DNA of 5,135 nucleotides from Halanaerobiaceae bacterium (GCA_003557445.1 PWOK01000183.1:1-5135), one strand, 5' to 3'; shown: positions 1-5,051, counted from the stretch's first letter. A program made the numbers and translations. The notes: a model not told the origin generated them from the sequence alone.

Positions 1-1
1 A

Positions 2-721
2 TTGAATGAATTTAATATGGAATTAAAGAGAATATTAAATGATGAGATTGAAATAGATGATATAGAATTTAATAATACATATAATTATGAAGATGATCGA
101 GAATATGATATAAGACTTCTTGATTATCAAAATAAAAATAATGATGGTGAGGACCCTGTAGGAGGCATAAATCATTTATTATATCTGGGTTCAATTGAAT
201 TTATTGAAAGTATAAATAAAGAAATCAAGAGAATAAAAACAGATATTCCTCTAAATCGTGAAAATGTAGAGAACATTTATGATTCAGTAAAAGATTATAA
301 AAATGAAAAGGCAGCTACACCTTCTATCTGGCCTGTAAAAGATGATGGTGAAGGTTTTATATCTTCAAATTTTGGCTGGAGGAATCATCCTATTAGTGGA
401 GAGAGACAGTTTCATGAAGGTTTAGATATAGGAGTCTGGTACAATACACCTGTTTTAGCGACTGCAGATGGTAAAGTTTCTTTTGTTGGAACCAGGGGAG
501 GATATGGGAGGACTATTGATATTGATCACGGATTTGGCTATAAAACAAGGTATGCTCATTTAAATTCCTATAATGTAAGTAGAGGAGATAAAGTAGAAAG
601 AGGAGAAATTATTGGATATAGCGGAAATACCGGTACAAGTACAGGACCACACCTGCATTATGAGGTCAGGTTAAATAATATACCAAAAAATCCACGAGAT
701 TTTATAGGAGGAGGAGATTAA
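2..721 (+). CDS. M23 family metallopeptidase (LytM/peptidoglycan endopeptidase), 5' end outside window
   Basis: Zinc peptidase of the M23/LytM class, expected to cleave peptide cross-bridges of peptidoglycan outside the membrane. The C-terminal half (visible residues about 118-236) is a complete M23 domain. Zinc ligands are H138 and D142 in HEGLD and H219 in HLHYE, and the catalytic-type histidines are H186 in RYAHL and H217. All key residues are present, so the enzyme should be active. Residues 1-110 are acidic, Asn/Asp/Glu-rich and of no recognised domain. No signal peptide or membrane segment is visible, although such proteins usually carry one. The frame is open to the left edge and the TTG at 2 has no visible ribosome binding site, so I treat the gene as cut at its 5' end. 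The stop directly abuts the bactofilin start, an arrangement typical of an M23-bactofilin pair in which the filament helps place the wall hydrolase (family knowledge; the link here is inferred). Confidence 0.9.
   Translation: MNEFNMELKRILNDEIEIDDIEFNNTYNYEDDREYDIRLLDYQNKNNDGEDPVGGINHLLYLGSIEFIESINKEIKRIKTDIPLNRENVENIYDSVKDYKNEKAATPSIWPVKDDGEGFISSNFGWRNHPISGERQFHEGLDIGVWYNTPVLATADGKVSFVGTRGGYGRTIDIDHGFGYKTRYAHLNSYNVSRGDKVERGEIIGYSGNTGTSTGPHLHYEVRLNNIPKNPRDFIGGGD
706..716 (+). promoter_or_regulatory. Bactofilin ribosome binding site inside the M23 gene
   Basis: AGGAGGAGGAG lies in the last codons of the M23 gene, which encode its Gly-Gly-Gly-Asp end. It sits 5 to 10 bases before the ATG at 722, depending on which GGAG is used. 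It supports that ATG and translational coupling of the two genes. Confidence 0.75.
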
Positions 722-1144
722 ATGTTTAGTGACAAAGAAGAAGCAAACAAAGGAAAAGTTGAAACAATAATGGGGAATGGAACCAAAATAATTGGTGATT
801 TAGAAACAAAAGGCTCTGTAAGAGTAGAAGGAGAAATAACTGGAAAAATAAAAGCAAAAGGTGATGTTTTTGTAGGGAAAGCAGGTAATATTCAAACGGA
901 AATAGAAGCCAGAAAGGTTGTAATTGCAGGTAAAGTAGAAGCCAATATTGTAGCACATAAAAAACTAGAAATATTAGAAACAGGTATTTTAAAGGGAGAT
1001 ATTAAAACAGATAAGTTAATAATTAAAGAAGGAGCTACTTTTATAGGTAATAGTAAATTATTAAACAAAAACAACCAAACATTAAAACCGGAACTAAACA
1101 GTAAAAACATAAAAAAAGATAATAAAAACAAGGAAAACAAGTAA
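722..1144 (+). CDS. Bactofilin (polymer-forming cytoskeletal protein)
   Basis: A 140-residue bactofilin (DUF583). These proteins form nucleotide-independent beta-helical filaments, often bound to the inner face of the membrane, that localise wall enzymes or chromosome-segregation proteins. The core spans about residues 14-112. It opens with TIMGNGTKIIGDLETKGSV and continues as short repeats with regularly spaced Gly and hydrophobic residues (VEGEITGKIKAKGDVFVG and similar), as expected for a right-handed beta-helix. The short N-terminal arm (MFSDKEEANKGK) and the Lys/Asn-rich tail (about 113-140) look disordered, which is normal for bactofilins. The ATG directly follows the M23 stop and has a strong ribosome binding site. 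The gene ends exactly where the convergent yyaC ends. A role in guiding the M23 hydrolase is inferred from the pairing. Confidence 0.93.
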   Translation: MFSDKEEANKGKVETIMGNGTKIIGDLETKGSVRVEGEITGKIKAKGDVFVGKAGNIQTEIEARKVVIAGKVEANIVAHKKLEILETGILKGDIKTDKLIIKEGATFIGNSKLLNKNNQTLKPELNSKNIKKDNKNKENK

Positions 1145-1732
1145 TTAATCAATAAGTTTTCTTCTTTTCTTTTTTTTATTTTTCAGTGTTAGAAGTGACC
1201 GTTTAAGAGCAATAGATATTATTTTAGCCATTTTTACTACGAGACTTAATCTGGTACTCTGTAAAACCAGGTATTCCATATAACCACTTACATTTACCAG
1301 TCCAGTTATATGCATGTTACCAACACTTGTTAACTGTTTATTAACTCCTGTGCCTGGCTTAAGTGGTCCTTTTTTAATATCTATGTAACCAACACTGCTT
1401 TTTTTGCCCAGTCCTGCATCAACTGCAATAATATAAGGGTTTATATATTGCTCATTTATATGATCAATTTTTTGATCCAGATTTTTTGCATGAACTGGAT
1501 TATCAAGGTTACCAAGTACTTTTGCAGGTAAATGATTGTTTTCTATTAACATGGTACCTGTTAGTGGCCCCAGGCTATCACCGGTTGAACGGTCAGTACC
1601 TATACACAGAACAATTATTTTTTTATTAAAGTCAAAATTTGTTTTTAGAATTAAGTTATTGAGAAGGGTTTTTAATATAAGTACAGCTTTTTTATCCTCA
1701 ACATGAACTCTATTTTTTTTAGAAGAAAACAA
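1145..1732 (-). CDS. yyaC: YyaC-family putative sporulation protease (DUF1256)
   Basis: A 195-residue protein of the YyaC/DUF1256 family, related in fold to the germination protease GPR and hydrogenase-maturation proteases. The substrate is not established. Family signatures are CIGTDRSTGDSLGPLTG (residues 43-59, with Asp47 and Asp52 as likely metal or active-site acids), AVDAGLG (103-109) and the loop KPGTGVNKQLTSVGNMHITG (about 125-144). The C-terminal tail is very basic (KNKKKKRRKLID). The start is TTG at 1732: on the minus strand AAGGGG lies 10 bases upstream, and there is no in-frame ATG nearby. Its stop touches the bactofilin stop, so the two genes converge with no gap. YyaC is normally found in endospore formers, so its presence suggests sporulation ability or ancestry. 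In Bacillus the gene also lies in the parAB-ychF-rpsF region. Confidence 0.9.
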   Translation of the reverse strand: MFSSKKNRVHVEDKKAVLILKTLLNNLILKTNFDFNKKIIVLCIGTDRSTGDSLGPLTGTMLIENNHLPAKVLGNLDNPVHAKNLDQKIDHINEQYINPYIIAVDAGLGKKSSVGYIDIKKGPLKPGTGVNKQLTSVGNMHITGLVNVSGYMEYLVLQSTRLSLVVKMAKIISIALKRSLLTLKNKKKKRRKLID

Positions 1733-1759
1733 TTGAAATCAACCCCTTAATTTATAATC

Positions 1760-1788
1760 TATATATAATATATGTTGAAATAATGCAA
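1760..1788 (-). promoter_or_regulatory. Possible sigma-A-type promoter for yyaC
   Basis: On the minus strand TTGCAT (1788-1783) is followed by a 17-base spacer and TATATA (1765-1760), 27 bases before the TTG start. The surroundings are very AT-rich, so a chance match is possible, and a sporulation sigma factor might be used instead. Confidence 0.4.
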
Positions 1789-1825
1789 AAAATACATTTA
1801 TGCTGGAAAGTTTATTGCAAATAGA

Positions 1826-1858
1826 AGAGAGCTATTATGTTGGCTCTCTCTTTTTATA
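1826..1858 (+). terminator. Rightward Rho-independent terminator
   Basis: AGAGAGC (1826-1832) pairs with GCTCTCT (1843-1849). Two further inner pairs (T1833-G1842 and A1834-T1841) leave a six-base loop. CTTTTT (1850-1855) and further T-rich sequence follow. The T tract is only on the + strand side, so it acts rightward. The nearest + strand gene upstream is bactofilin, about 680 bases away, with the antisense yyaC in between. Confidence 0.65.
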
Positions 1859-1886
1859 TATTTTTAAAGACTAAATTTAATCTGTT

Positions 1887-1895
1887 TGTTATAAT
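1887..1895 (+). promoter_or_regulatory. Extended -10 promoter for the GcvH-like gene
   Basis: TGTTATAAT is a full extended -10 element (TGn followed by TATAAT). A weak -35 (AAGACT at 1867-1872) lies 17 bases upstream of TATAAT. Transcription would begin near 1902, giving a leader of about 60 bases. The element sits just after the upstream terminator, as expected for a new transcription unit. Confidence 0.6.
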
Positions 1896-1945
1896 ATTAT
1901 ATTTAAAGGTCAAACTAGAGATAGAAAAAACTAAATAAATTTATG

Positions 1946-1954
1946 AGAAAGGGG
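1946..1954 (+). promoter_or_regulatory. Ribosome binding site that places the GcvH-like start at an ATT codon
   Basis: AGAAAGGGG ends 8 bases before ATT at 1963. The next canonical start codon in frame is TTG at 1981, 26 bases away and too far. In this frame there is a stop at 1936-1938 and no ATG, GTG or TTG between it and 1981. Confidence 0.6.
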
Positions 1955-1962
1955 AAATTAAA

Positions 1963-2343
1963 ATTATACCGGACAATTATTTGTTTACAGAAAGTCATGA
2001 ATGGTTAAATATTGAAGAAAGGGAGGCGAAAATTGGTATAACAGAATATGCTCAGAGAAAAATTGGTGATATAATTTATGTAGAGCTACCTGAAACAGGT
2101 GAGCAATTTATTCAATTTGATGATTATGCACTCCTGGGGTCTGTTAATAGCCTTTTTGAAATTTATATTCCTGTTACAGGCCTGATCCAGGAAACCAATG
2201 ATATGATAATATCACAACCCGAAATAATTAATAGTGATCCTTTTGAATCCGGGTGGCTGGCAAAAATTGAAATTGTGGATGAACAGGAAATTGAAAATTT
2301 AATGGATAAGATGGAATATGAATTATATCTGGAGACAATTTAG
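1963..2343 (+). CDS. GcvH-like protein lacking the lipoyl-lysine
   Basis: Homologue of the glycine cleavage H protein, 126 residues from the proposed ATT start (120 if started at TTG 1981). The family is usually about 125-130 residues. Matches run end to end: MIPDNYLFTESHEW at the N-terminus, IGITEYAQRKIGDIIYVELP (residues 24-43), IYIPVTG (67-73), GWLAKI in the C-terminal half, and a C-terminal helix resembling LMDAEAY. In true GcvH the lipoyl-carrying lysine lies in ESVKA. Here the segment is G59-S60-V61-N62-S63, so Lys is Asn (AAT at 2146-2148), and the flanking residues that lipoyl ligases recognise are altered too. The protein therefore should not be lipoylated at the usual site or shuttle aminomethyl groups. 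The fold is kept, so a binding, scaffold or regulatory role is possible, but none is shown. No gcvT, gcvP, lplA or lipA is adjacent. The ATT start is favoured because it has a ribosome binding site at normal spacing and restores the conserved IPDN N-terminus. Confidence 0.8.
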   Translation: MIPDNYLFTESHEWLNIEEREAKIGITEYAQRKIGDIIYVELPETGEQFIQFDDYALLGSVNSLFEIYIPVTGLIQETNDMIISQPEIINSDPFESGWLAKIEIVDEQEIENLMDKMEYELYLETI

Positions 2344-2369
2344 AAAATTATTTCCCGGGAAATAATTTT
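2344..2369 (+). repeat. Perfect 26-bp palindrome downstream of the GcvH-like gene
   Basis: The half-site AAAATTATTTCCC (2344-2356) is followed at once by its exact reverse complement GGGAAATAATTTT (2357-2369). It begins one base after the gcvH-like stop codon. As RNA it would form an 11-bp hairpin with a CCGG loop. It is not a textbook terminator because its only T run, TTTT, is part of the stem. It could be a weak terminator, an mRNA 3'-end stabiliser or a dimer-binding operator. Confidence 0.85.
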
Positions 2370-2387
2370 AAAGATTAAAGATTAAAG
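2368..2387 (+). repeat. Short tandem repeat, 7-bp unit
   Basis: TTAAAGA occurs twice and is followed by a partial third copy, TTAAAG. It directly follows and slightly overlaps the 26-bp palindrome, and precedes the mscS ribosome binding site. It may be only an AT-rich slippage product. Confidence 0.6.
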
Positions 2388-2399
2388 TTTATTAAAAAA

Positions 2400-2409
2400 A
2401 AGGAGATGA
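2400..2409 (+). promoter_or_regulatory. Ribosome binding site that places the mscS start at an ATT codon
   Basis: AAGGAGATGA closely matches the complement of the 16S 3' end. Its GGAG core ends 10 bases before ATT at 2416, the spacing used by ychF and rpsF in this window. The first canonical start, TTG at 2434, is 28 bases away. In this frame the only codons between the stop at 2407-2409 and that TTG are GAT CTC ATT ATT AGA GAT ATA TTT. Confidence 0.55.
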
Positions 2410-2415
2410 GATCTC

Positions 2416-3300
2416 ATTATTAGAGATATATTTTTGTTCATATCAGATTTTTTTAGTAAACACATAGCTCCTCAGAGTTTAATTGTTGTTTTGTACAGGA
2501 TGATTGCAATTGTTTTTGTTATTGTGATAAGCCGTATTATAATAAACCGTGGTTTTGTGTTAATAGATCAAATGTTAATGAAGGAAGAAAAATATTTAAA
2601 AAAAAGAAAAAGAAAGACTTTAAAAATATTACTTAAAAGGATTTTTAGATTTACAATATATTTTATTTCTATTATTATAATTTTAGATCTTTTTGAAGTC
2701 CCTGTAACTTCACTACTTGCTGGAGCCGGTATTATAGGTGTTGCTGTTGGTTTTGGAGCTCAAAATATGGTTAGAGATATAATTAATGGTTTTTTTATTC
2801 TTTTTGAAGATCAATTTGGAGTTGATGACTATATTAAGACAGCTGAAGTGGAAGGTATAGTACAGGAAATAGGCTTAAGAATTACAACAATTAGAGATTT
2901 TAATGGAGAACTACATATCATTCCCAATGGGCAAATAAATAAAGTAACCAATTATTGTGCGGGAGATATCAGAATACTGGTCGATGTAAGTATAGGTTAT
3001 GAAGAAAATATTGAAAATACAATTAATGTACTTGAGGAAATGTGTAATAATATTGATCCAGAAAAACAGAAAGTTATTACTGTAGGACCCCAGGTTATGG
3101 GTGTCCAGGATCTGGCAGATTCAGCAGTTATTATTAGATTAATGGTCAGGACCAAACCAATGGAACAGTGGCAGATGGCCCGTTATTTAAGGAAAAAGAT
3201 TAAAGAAACATTAAATCAATCCAATATTGAAATAGCTTATCCTCAACTATGTATTAGTGAAAAAAAAGATAGAGGTGTTATTTATGGAGAAGAAGAATAA
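2416..3300 (+). CDS. mscS: Small-conductance mechanosensitive channel (MscS family)
   Basis: Inner-membrane channel that opens under membrane tension to release solutes on osmotic downshift. It has 294 residues from the proposed ATT (288 from TTG 2434), the usual size of compact MscS proteins such as E. coli MscS. Three membrane segments are visible at about residues 23-44, 74-94 and 98-131. A strongly basic loop (KKRKRKTLKILLKR) separates the first two. TM3 carries the pore signature of Gly/Ala-rich packing, AGAGIIGVAVGFGAQNMVRDIINGFFILFEDQF. After it come the cytoplasmic beta domain (VEGIVQEIGLRITTIRDFNGELHIIPNGQI, about 144-173) and the C-terminal alpha/beta domain. The last 17 bases overlap the next gene, so it probably heads an mscS-DUF951-ychF operon. 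No convincing promoter is seen directly upstream, so it may be read from the gcvH-like promoter through the palindrome. Confidence 0.93.
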   Translation: MIRDIFLFISDFFSKHIAPQSLIVVLYRMIAIVFVIVISRIIINRGFVLIDQMLMKEEKYLKKRKRKTLKILLKRIFRFTIYFISIIIILDLFEVPVTSLLAGAGIIGVAVGFGAQNMVRDIINGFFILFEDQFGVDDYIKTAEVEGIVQEIGLRITTIRDFNGELHIIPNGQINKVTNYCAGDIRILVDVSIGYEENIENTINVLEEMCNNIDPEKQKVITVGPQVMGVQDLADSAVIIRLMVRTKPMEQWQMARYLRKKIKETLNQSNIEIAYPQLCISEKKDRGVIYGEEE

Positions 3301-3490
3301 TAATAAATACACCATCGGTACTCATGTCCGTTTTCGCAAAAAACATCCCTGTGGGGGAGATACCTGGATTATTGTAAGGACGGGAATGGATATTAAAGCC
3401 AAATGTGAAAAATGTGGAAGATTAGTTATGATGTCCAGAAGAAAATTTGAAAAAAACATTAAAGAATTATTAAAAAATGAGGATGATTAA
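3284..3490 (+). CDS. DUF951 family small protein (YyzM-like)
   Basis: A 68-residue DUF951 protein, small, basic and cytoplasmic, of unknown function. In Firmicutes it is very often encoded next to ychF (YyzM in Bacillus, from memory). The N-terminal strand region (about 9-20) leads to HPCGGDTWIIVRTGMDIKAKCEKCGR. C23, C41 and C44, perhaps with H21, could bind a metal such as zinc (inference from spacing). The C-terminal part, RRKFEKNIKELL, looks helical. I chose ATG 3284 because GAGGTG lies 8 bases upstream and the sequence then matches the family's length. An in-frame GTG at 3257 would add nine residues but lacks a ribosome binding site. The start lies inside the end of mscS, suggesting translational coupling. 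ychF follows after 24 bases. Confidence 0.88.
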   Translation: MEKKNNNKYTIGTHVRFRKKHPCGGDTWIIVRTGMDIKAKCEKCGRLVMMSRRKFEKNIKELLKNEDD

Positions 3491-3514
3491 GCTTTTCAAA
3501 AGGAGATGAATGTT

Positions 3515-4615
3515 GTGAAAATCGGTATAATTGGTTTACCAAATGTAGGGAAATCTACTATCTTTAATGCTCTAACCAGAGCCAGAGCTGCAGCTGAAAA
3601 TTACCCTTTTTGTACAATAGATCCCAATATTGGAGTGGTTAAAGTACCTGATGAAAGGCTGGATGGATTACATGAAATGAGTCCAGAAAAAGATAAAACT
3701 CCTGTTATGATTAAATTTATAGATATTGCAGGACTGGTTGAAGGAGCAAGCAGGGGAGAAGGTTTGGGAAATCAGTTTTTAAGTCAGATTAGAGAGGTTG
3801 ATGCAGTTGCTCATGTAGTAAGGTGTTTTGAAAATAGTAATATCTCTCATATTGAAGATATAATTAATCCTATTCGAGATATACATATAATAAATAATGA
3901 ACTAATAATGTCTGATATTGAATTACTGCAAAAACAGCTTGATAAAACAGAAAGAATGCTTAAAAGTGGAGAAAAAAAGTATAAAGTGAAGAAAGAAATA
4001 ATAGAAAAGCTATTAAAAGAATTAAATAACAAACAGCAATTAAGAAAGATTAATTTAAATGAAAAAGAAGAGAAAATAGTAAAAGAATATCAGTTGCTAA
4101 CAGCTAAACCTTTAATCTATCTGGCAAATATAGATGAAAAAGATATTGGAAAACAAAACAACCAGATGGTGAAAAAGGTTAGAGGTTATGCAAAAAAAGA
4201 AGAGGCAGAAGTACTGGTGATAAGTGCTAAACTGGAAGCTGATATTGCCGAATTTGAAGATCAAGAGGAAGCAGCAATCTTTTTGCAGGATGCAGGACTT
4301 GATGAATCTGGCCTGGATAAATTAATAAAGTCATGTTATAAATTACTTGATTTAATAACATTTTTTACAATTGCCGGGGATCAAGAAGTCAGGGCTTCTA
4401 CTTTAAAAAAAGGTAAAACTGCACCTGAAGCAGCTGGAAAGATACATACAGATATGGAAAAAGGATTTATAAAAGCTGAAATTATTGGTTTTCAGGAATT
4501 AATGAAATCCGGTTCAATTCCAAAGGCCCGGGAAAAGGGTTTGTTACGTCTGGAGGGAAAAGATTATATAATTAAGGATGGAGATATATGCTTTTTTAAA
4601 TTTAATGTAAGTTAA
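3515..4615 (+). CDS. ychF: Redox-regulated ATPase YchF (OBG-family, ribosome-associated)
   Basis: Universally conserved P-loop NTPase of the Obg group that prefers ATP and binds ribosomes. It is linked to translation and stress responses. It has 366 residues from GTG 3515, the usual family length. Visible parts: G1 P-loop GLPNVGKST (7-15); FCTIDPNIGVVKVPDERL switch region (about 33-50); DIAGLVEGASRGEGLGNQFLSQIREVDA (70-97), the G3 region of the family; helical insert rich in Lys/Glu (about 127-197); NIDE (205-208), the altered G4 that in YchF replaces NKxD and favours ATP; VISAKLEADIAEF G5 region (235-247); and C-terminal TGS domain (281-365) ending with FFKFNV. GTG 3515 is preferred because AGGAG lies 9 bases upstream. 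The in-frame ATG at 3506 starts immediately after that AGGAG core. Last gene of the mscS-DUF951-ychF run. Confidence 0.97.
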   Translation: MKIGIIGLPNVGKSTIFNALTRARAAAENYPFCTIDPNIGVVKVPDERLDGLHEMSPEKDKTPVMIKFIDIAGLVEGASRGEGLGNQFLSQIREVDAVAHVVRCFENSNISHIEDIINPIRDIHIINNELIMSDIELLQKQLDKTERMLKSGEKKYKVKKEIIEKLLKELNNKQQLRKINLNEKEEKIVKEYQLLTAKPLIYLANIDEKDIGKQNNQMVKKVRGYAKKEEAEVLVISAKLEADIAEFEDQEEAAIFLQDAGLDESGLDKLIKSCYKLLDLITFFTIAGDQEVRASTLKKGKTAPEAAGKIHTDMEKGFIKAEIIGFQELMKSGSIPKAREKGLLRLEGKDYIIKDGDICFFKFNVS

Positions 4616-4617
4616 AG

Positions 4618-4635
4618 TAAATATTTATTTTTTTT
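4618..4635 (+). terminator. Possible weak terminator after ychF
   Basis: A 10-base AT-only palindrome, TAAATATTTA (4618-4627), is followed by eight Ts (4628-4635). The T tract fits an intrinsic terminator, but the stem has no G-C pair, so termination may be weak or need help. Confidence 0.3.
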
Positions 4636-4636
4636 G

Positions 4637-4665
4637 TTGCATTTAAGGATATTCAATGCTATAAT
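4637..4665 (+). promoter_or_regulatory. Strong sigma-A promoter for rpsF-ssb
   Basis: TTGCAT (4637-4642), a 17-base spacer, then consensus TATAAT (4660-4665) preceded by TG at 4657-4658 as an extended -10. Transcription would start near 4672, leaving a leader of about 89 bases before rpsF. This is the clearest promoter in the window. Confidence 0.85.
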
Positions 4666-4690
4666 ATAAACAAATTGCTATATATAAACC

Positions 4691-4754
4691 CATGCTCTGT
4701 GAAGAATATAAATGATTCGAAGCACAGGGCCGTTAGCCCGAGTGGAGGAGGTGA
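4691..4754 (+). ncRNA. Structured rpsF leader, probable S6:S18 autoregulatory RNA
   Basis: The leader of rpsF can fold in two partly exclusive ways. GCTCTGTG (4694-4701) pairs with CACAGGGC (4723-4730) over eight pairs including one G-T. Alternatively GGGC (4727-4730) pairs with GCCC (4736-4739) around the loop CGTTA, extended by CAC (4723-4725) with GTG (4742-4744). The loop and its closing base give CCG (4730-4732), and a second CCG lies at 4738-4740 just before the ribosome binding site. Published S6:S18 leader elements upstream of rpsF contain a CCG motif that mimics the 16S rRNA site and let the protein complex repress its own mRNA. Position and sequence fit that class, but I have not matched it to a covariance model. 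Confidence 0.6.
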
Positions 4755-4760
4755 AGATTT

Positions 4761-5051
4761 ATGCCAGTAAAAAGAAATTATGAAACTATATTTATTATAA
4801 AGCCTGATCTGGAAGAAGAAGAAAGAGAAAAAATTATAGAAAGAATTAAAAATTTAATTGAAAAGAACAATGGAGAAATTGATGAAATTGAAAAAATGGG
4901 GACCAGAAAATTAGCTTATGAAATCAGAGATTATAAATCAGGATATTATACAAGAATTGAATTTACAGGAACAACTGATATAGTTGATGAACTGGAATAT
5001 GATTATAGAATTCTGGATGACATTATTCGTTATTTAACTGTAAAAAATTAA
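4761..5051 (+). CDS. rpsF: 30S ribosomal protein S6
   Basis: A 96-residue S6 protein that binds 16S rRNA together with S18 in the platform of the small subunit. The family's opening, RNYETIFIIKPDL (residues 5-17), is present, followed by helix 1 (EEEREKIIERIKNLIEKNNG), the MGTRKLAYEIRDYKSGYYTRIEF strand region (about 46-68) and the C-terminal helix and strand, DYRILDDIIRYLTVKN. Length is normal and the long acidic tail of proteobacterial S6 is absent. ATG 4761 is preceded by GGAGGTGA at good spacing. The gene has its own strong promoter and a structured leader. It is followed after 24 bases by ssb, the usual rpsF-ssb-rpsR order, with rpsR expected just past the window. Confidence 0.97.
   Translation: MPVKRNYETIFIIKPDLEEEEREKIIERIKNLIEKNNGEIDEIEKMGTRKLAYEIRDYKSGYYTRIEFTGTTDIVDELEYDYRILDDIIRYLTVKN

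Noticed and set aside
2..4. TTG as the true start of the M23 gene
   Set aside because: No upstream sequence is available to judge a ribosome binding site. The product would lack the membrane anchor or signal these proteins usually have, so a cut gene is more likely.
726..956. Open frame on the minus strand, opposite bactofilin
   Set aside because: Its Leu/Phe-rich, low-complexity product is the mirror of the Lys/Glu/Gly-rich bactofilin codons. It has no ribosome binding site or family match.
892..1152. Second minus-strand open frame, spanning the bactofilin end
   Set aside because: It overlaps the real bactofilin coding sequence and the end of yyaC. Its hydrophobic composition is what antisense of a Lys/Asn-rich gene gives.
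1943..2008. ATG at 1943 as a start, with a frameshift into the GcvH-like gene
   Set aside because: The ATG is in another frame and runs to a stop after 22 codons. It has no Shine-Dalgarno of its own, and the AAAGGGG would fall inside it. The ATT reading needs no sequence error.
2406..2423. Five-codon leader peptide (ATG to TAG) overlapping the mscS ribosome binding site
   Set aside because: It lacks its own ribosome binding site and the ATG is part of the AAGGAGATGA match. The same ATG occurs by overlap at ychF (3506).
3847..4032. Minus-strand open frame inside ychF
   Set aside because: It lies opposite the Lys/Glu/Ile-rich helical insert of YchF. The Ser/Ile/Phe-rich product is an antisense shadow.
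4637..4760. A tRNA-like or riboswitch fold in the rpsF upstream region
   Set aside because: No tRNA arms or known metabolite-riboswitch core could be traced. The S6:S18 leader explanation fits position and sequence better.
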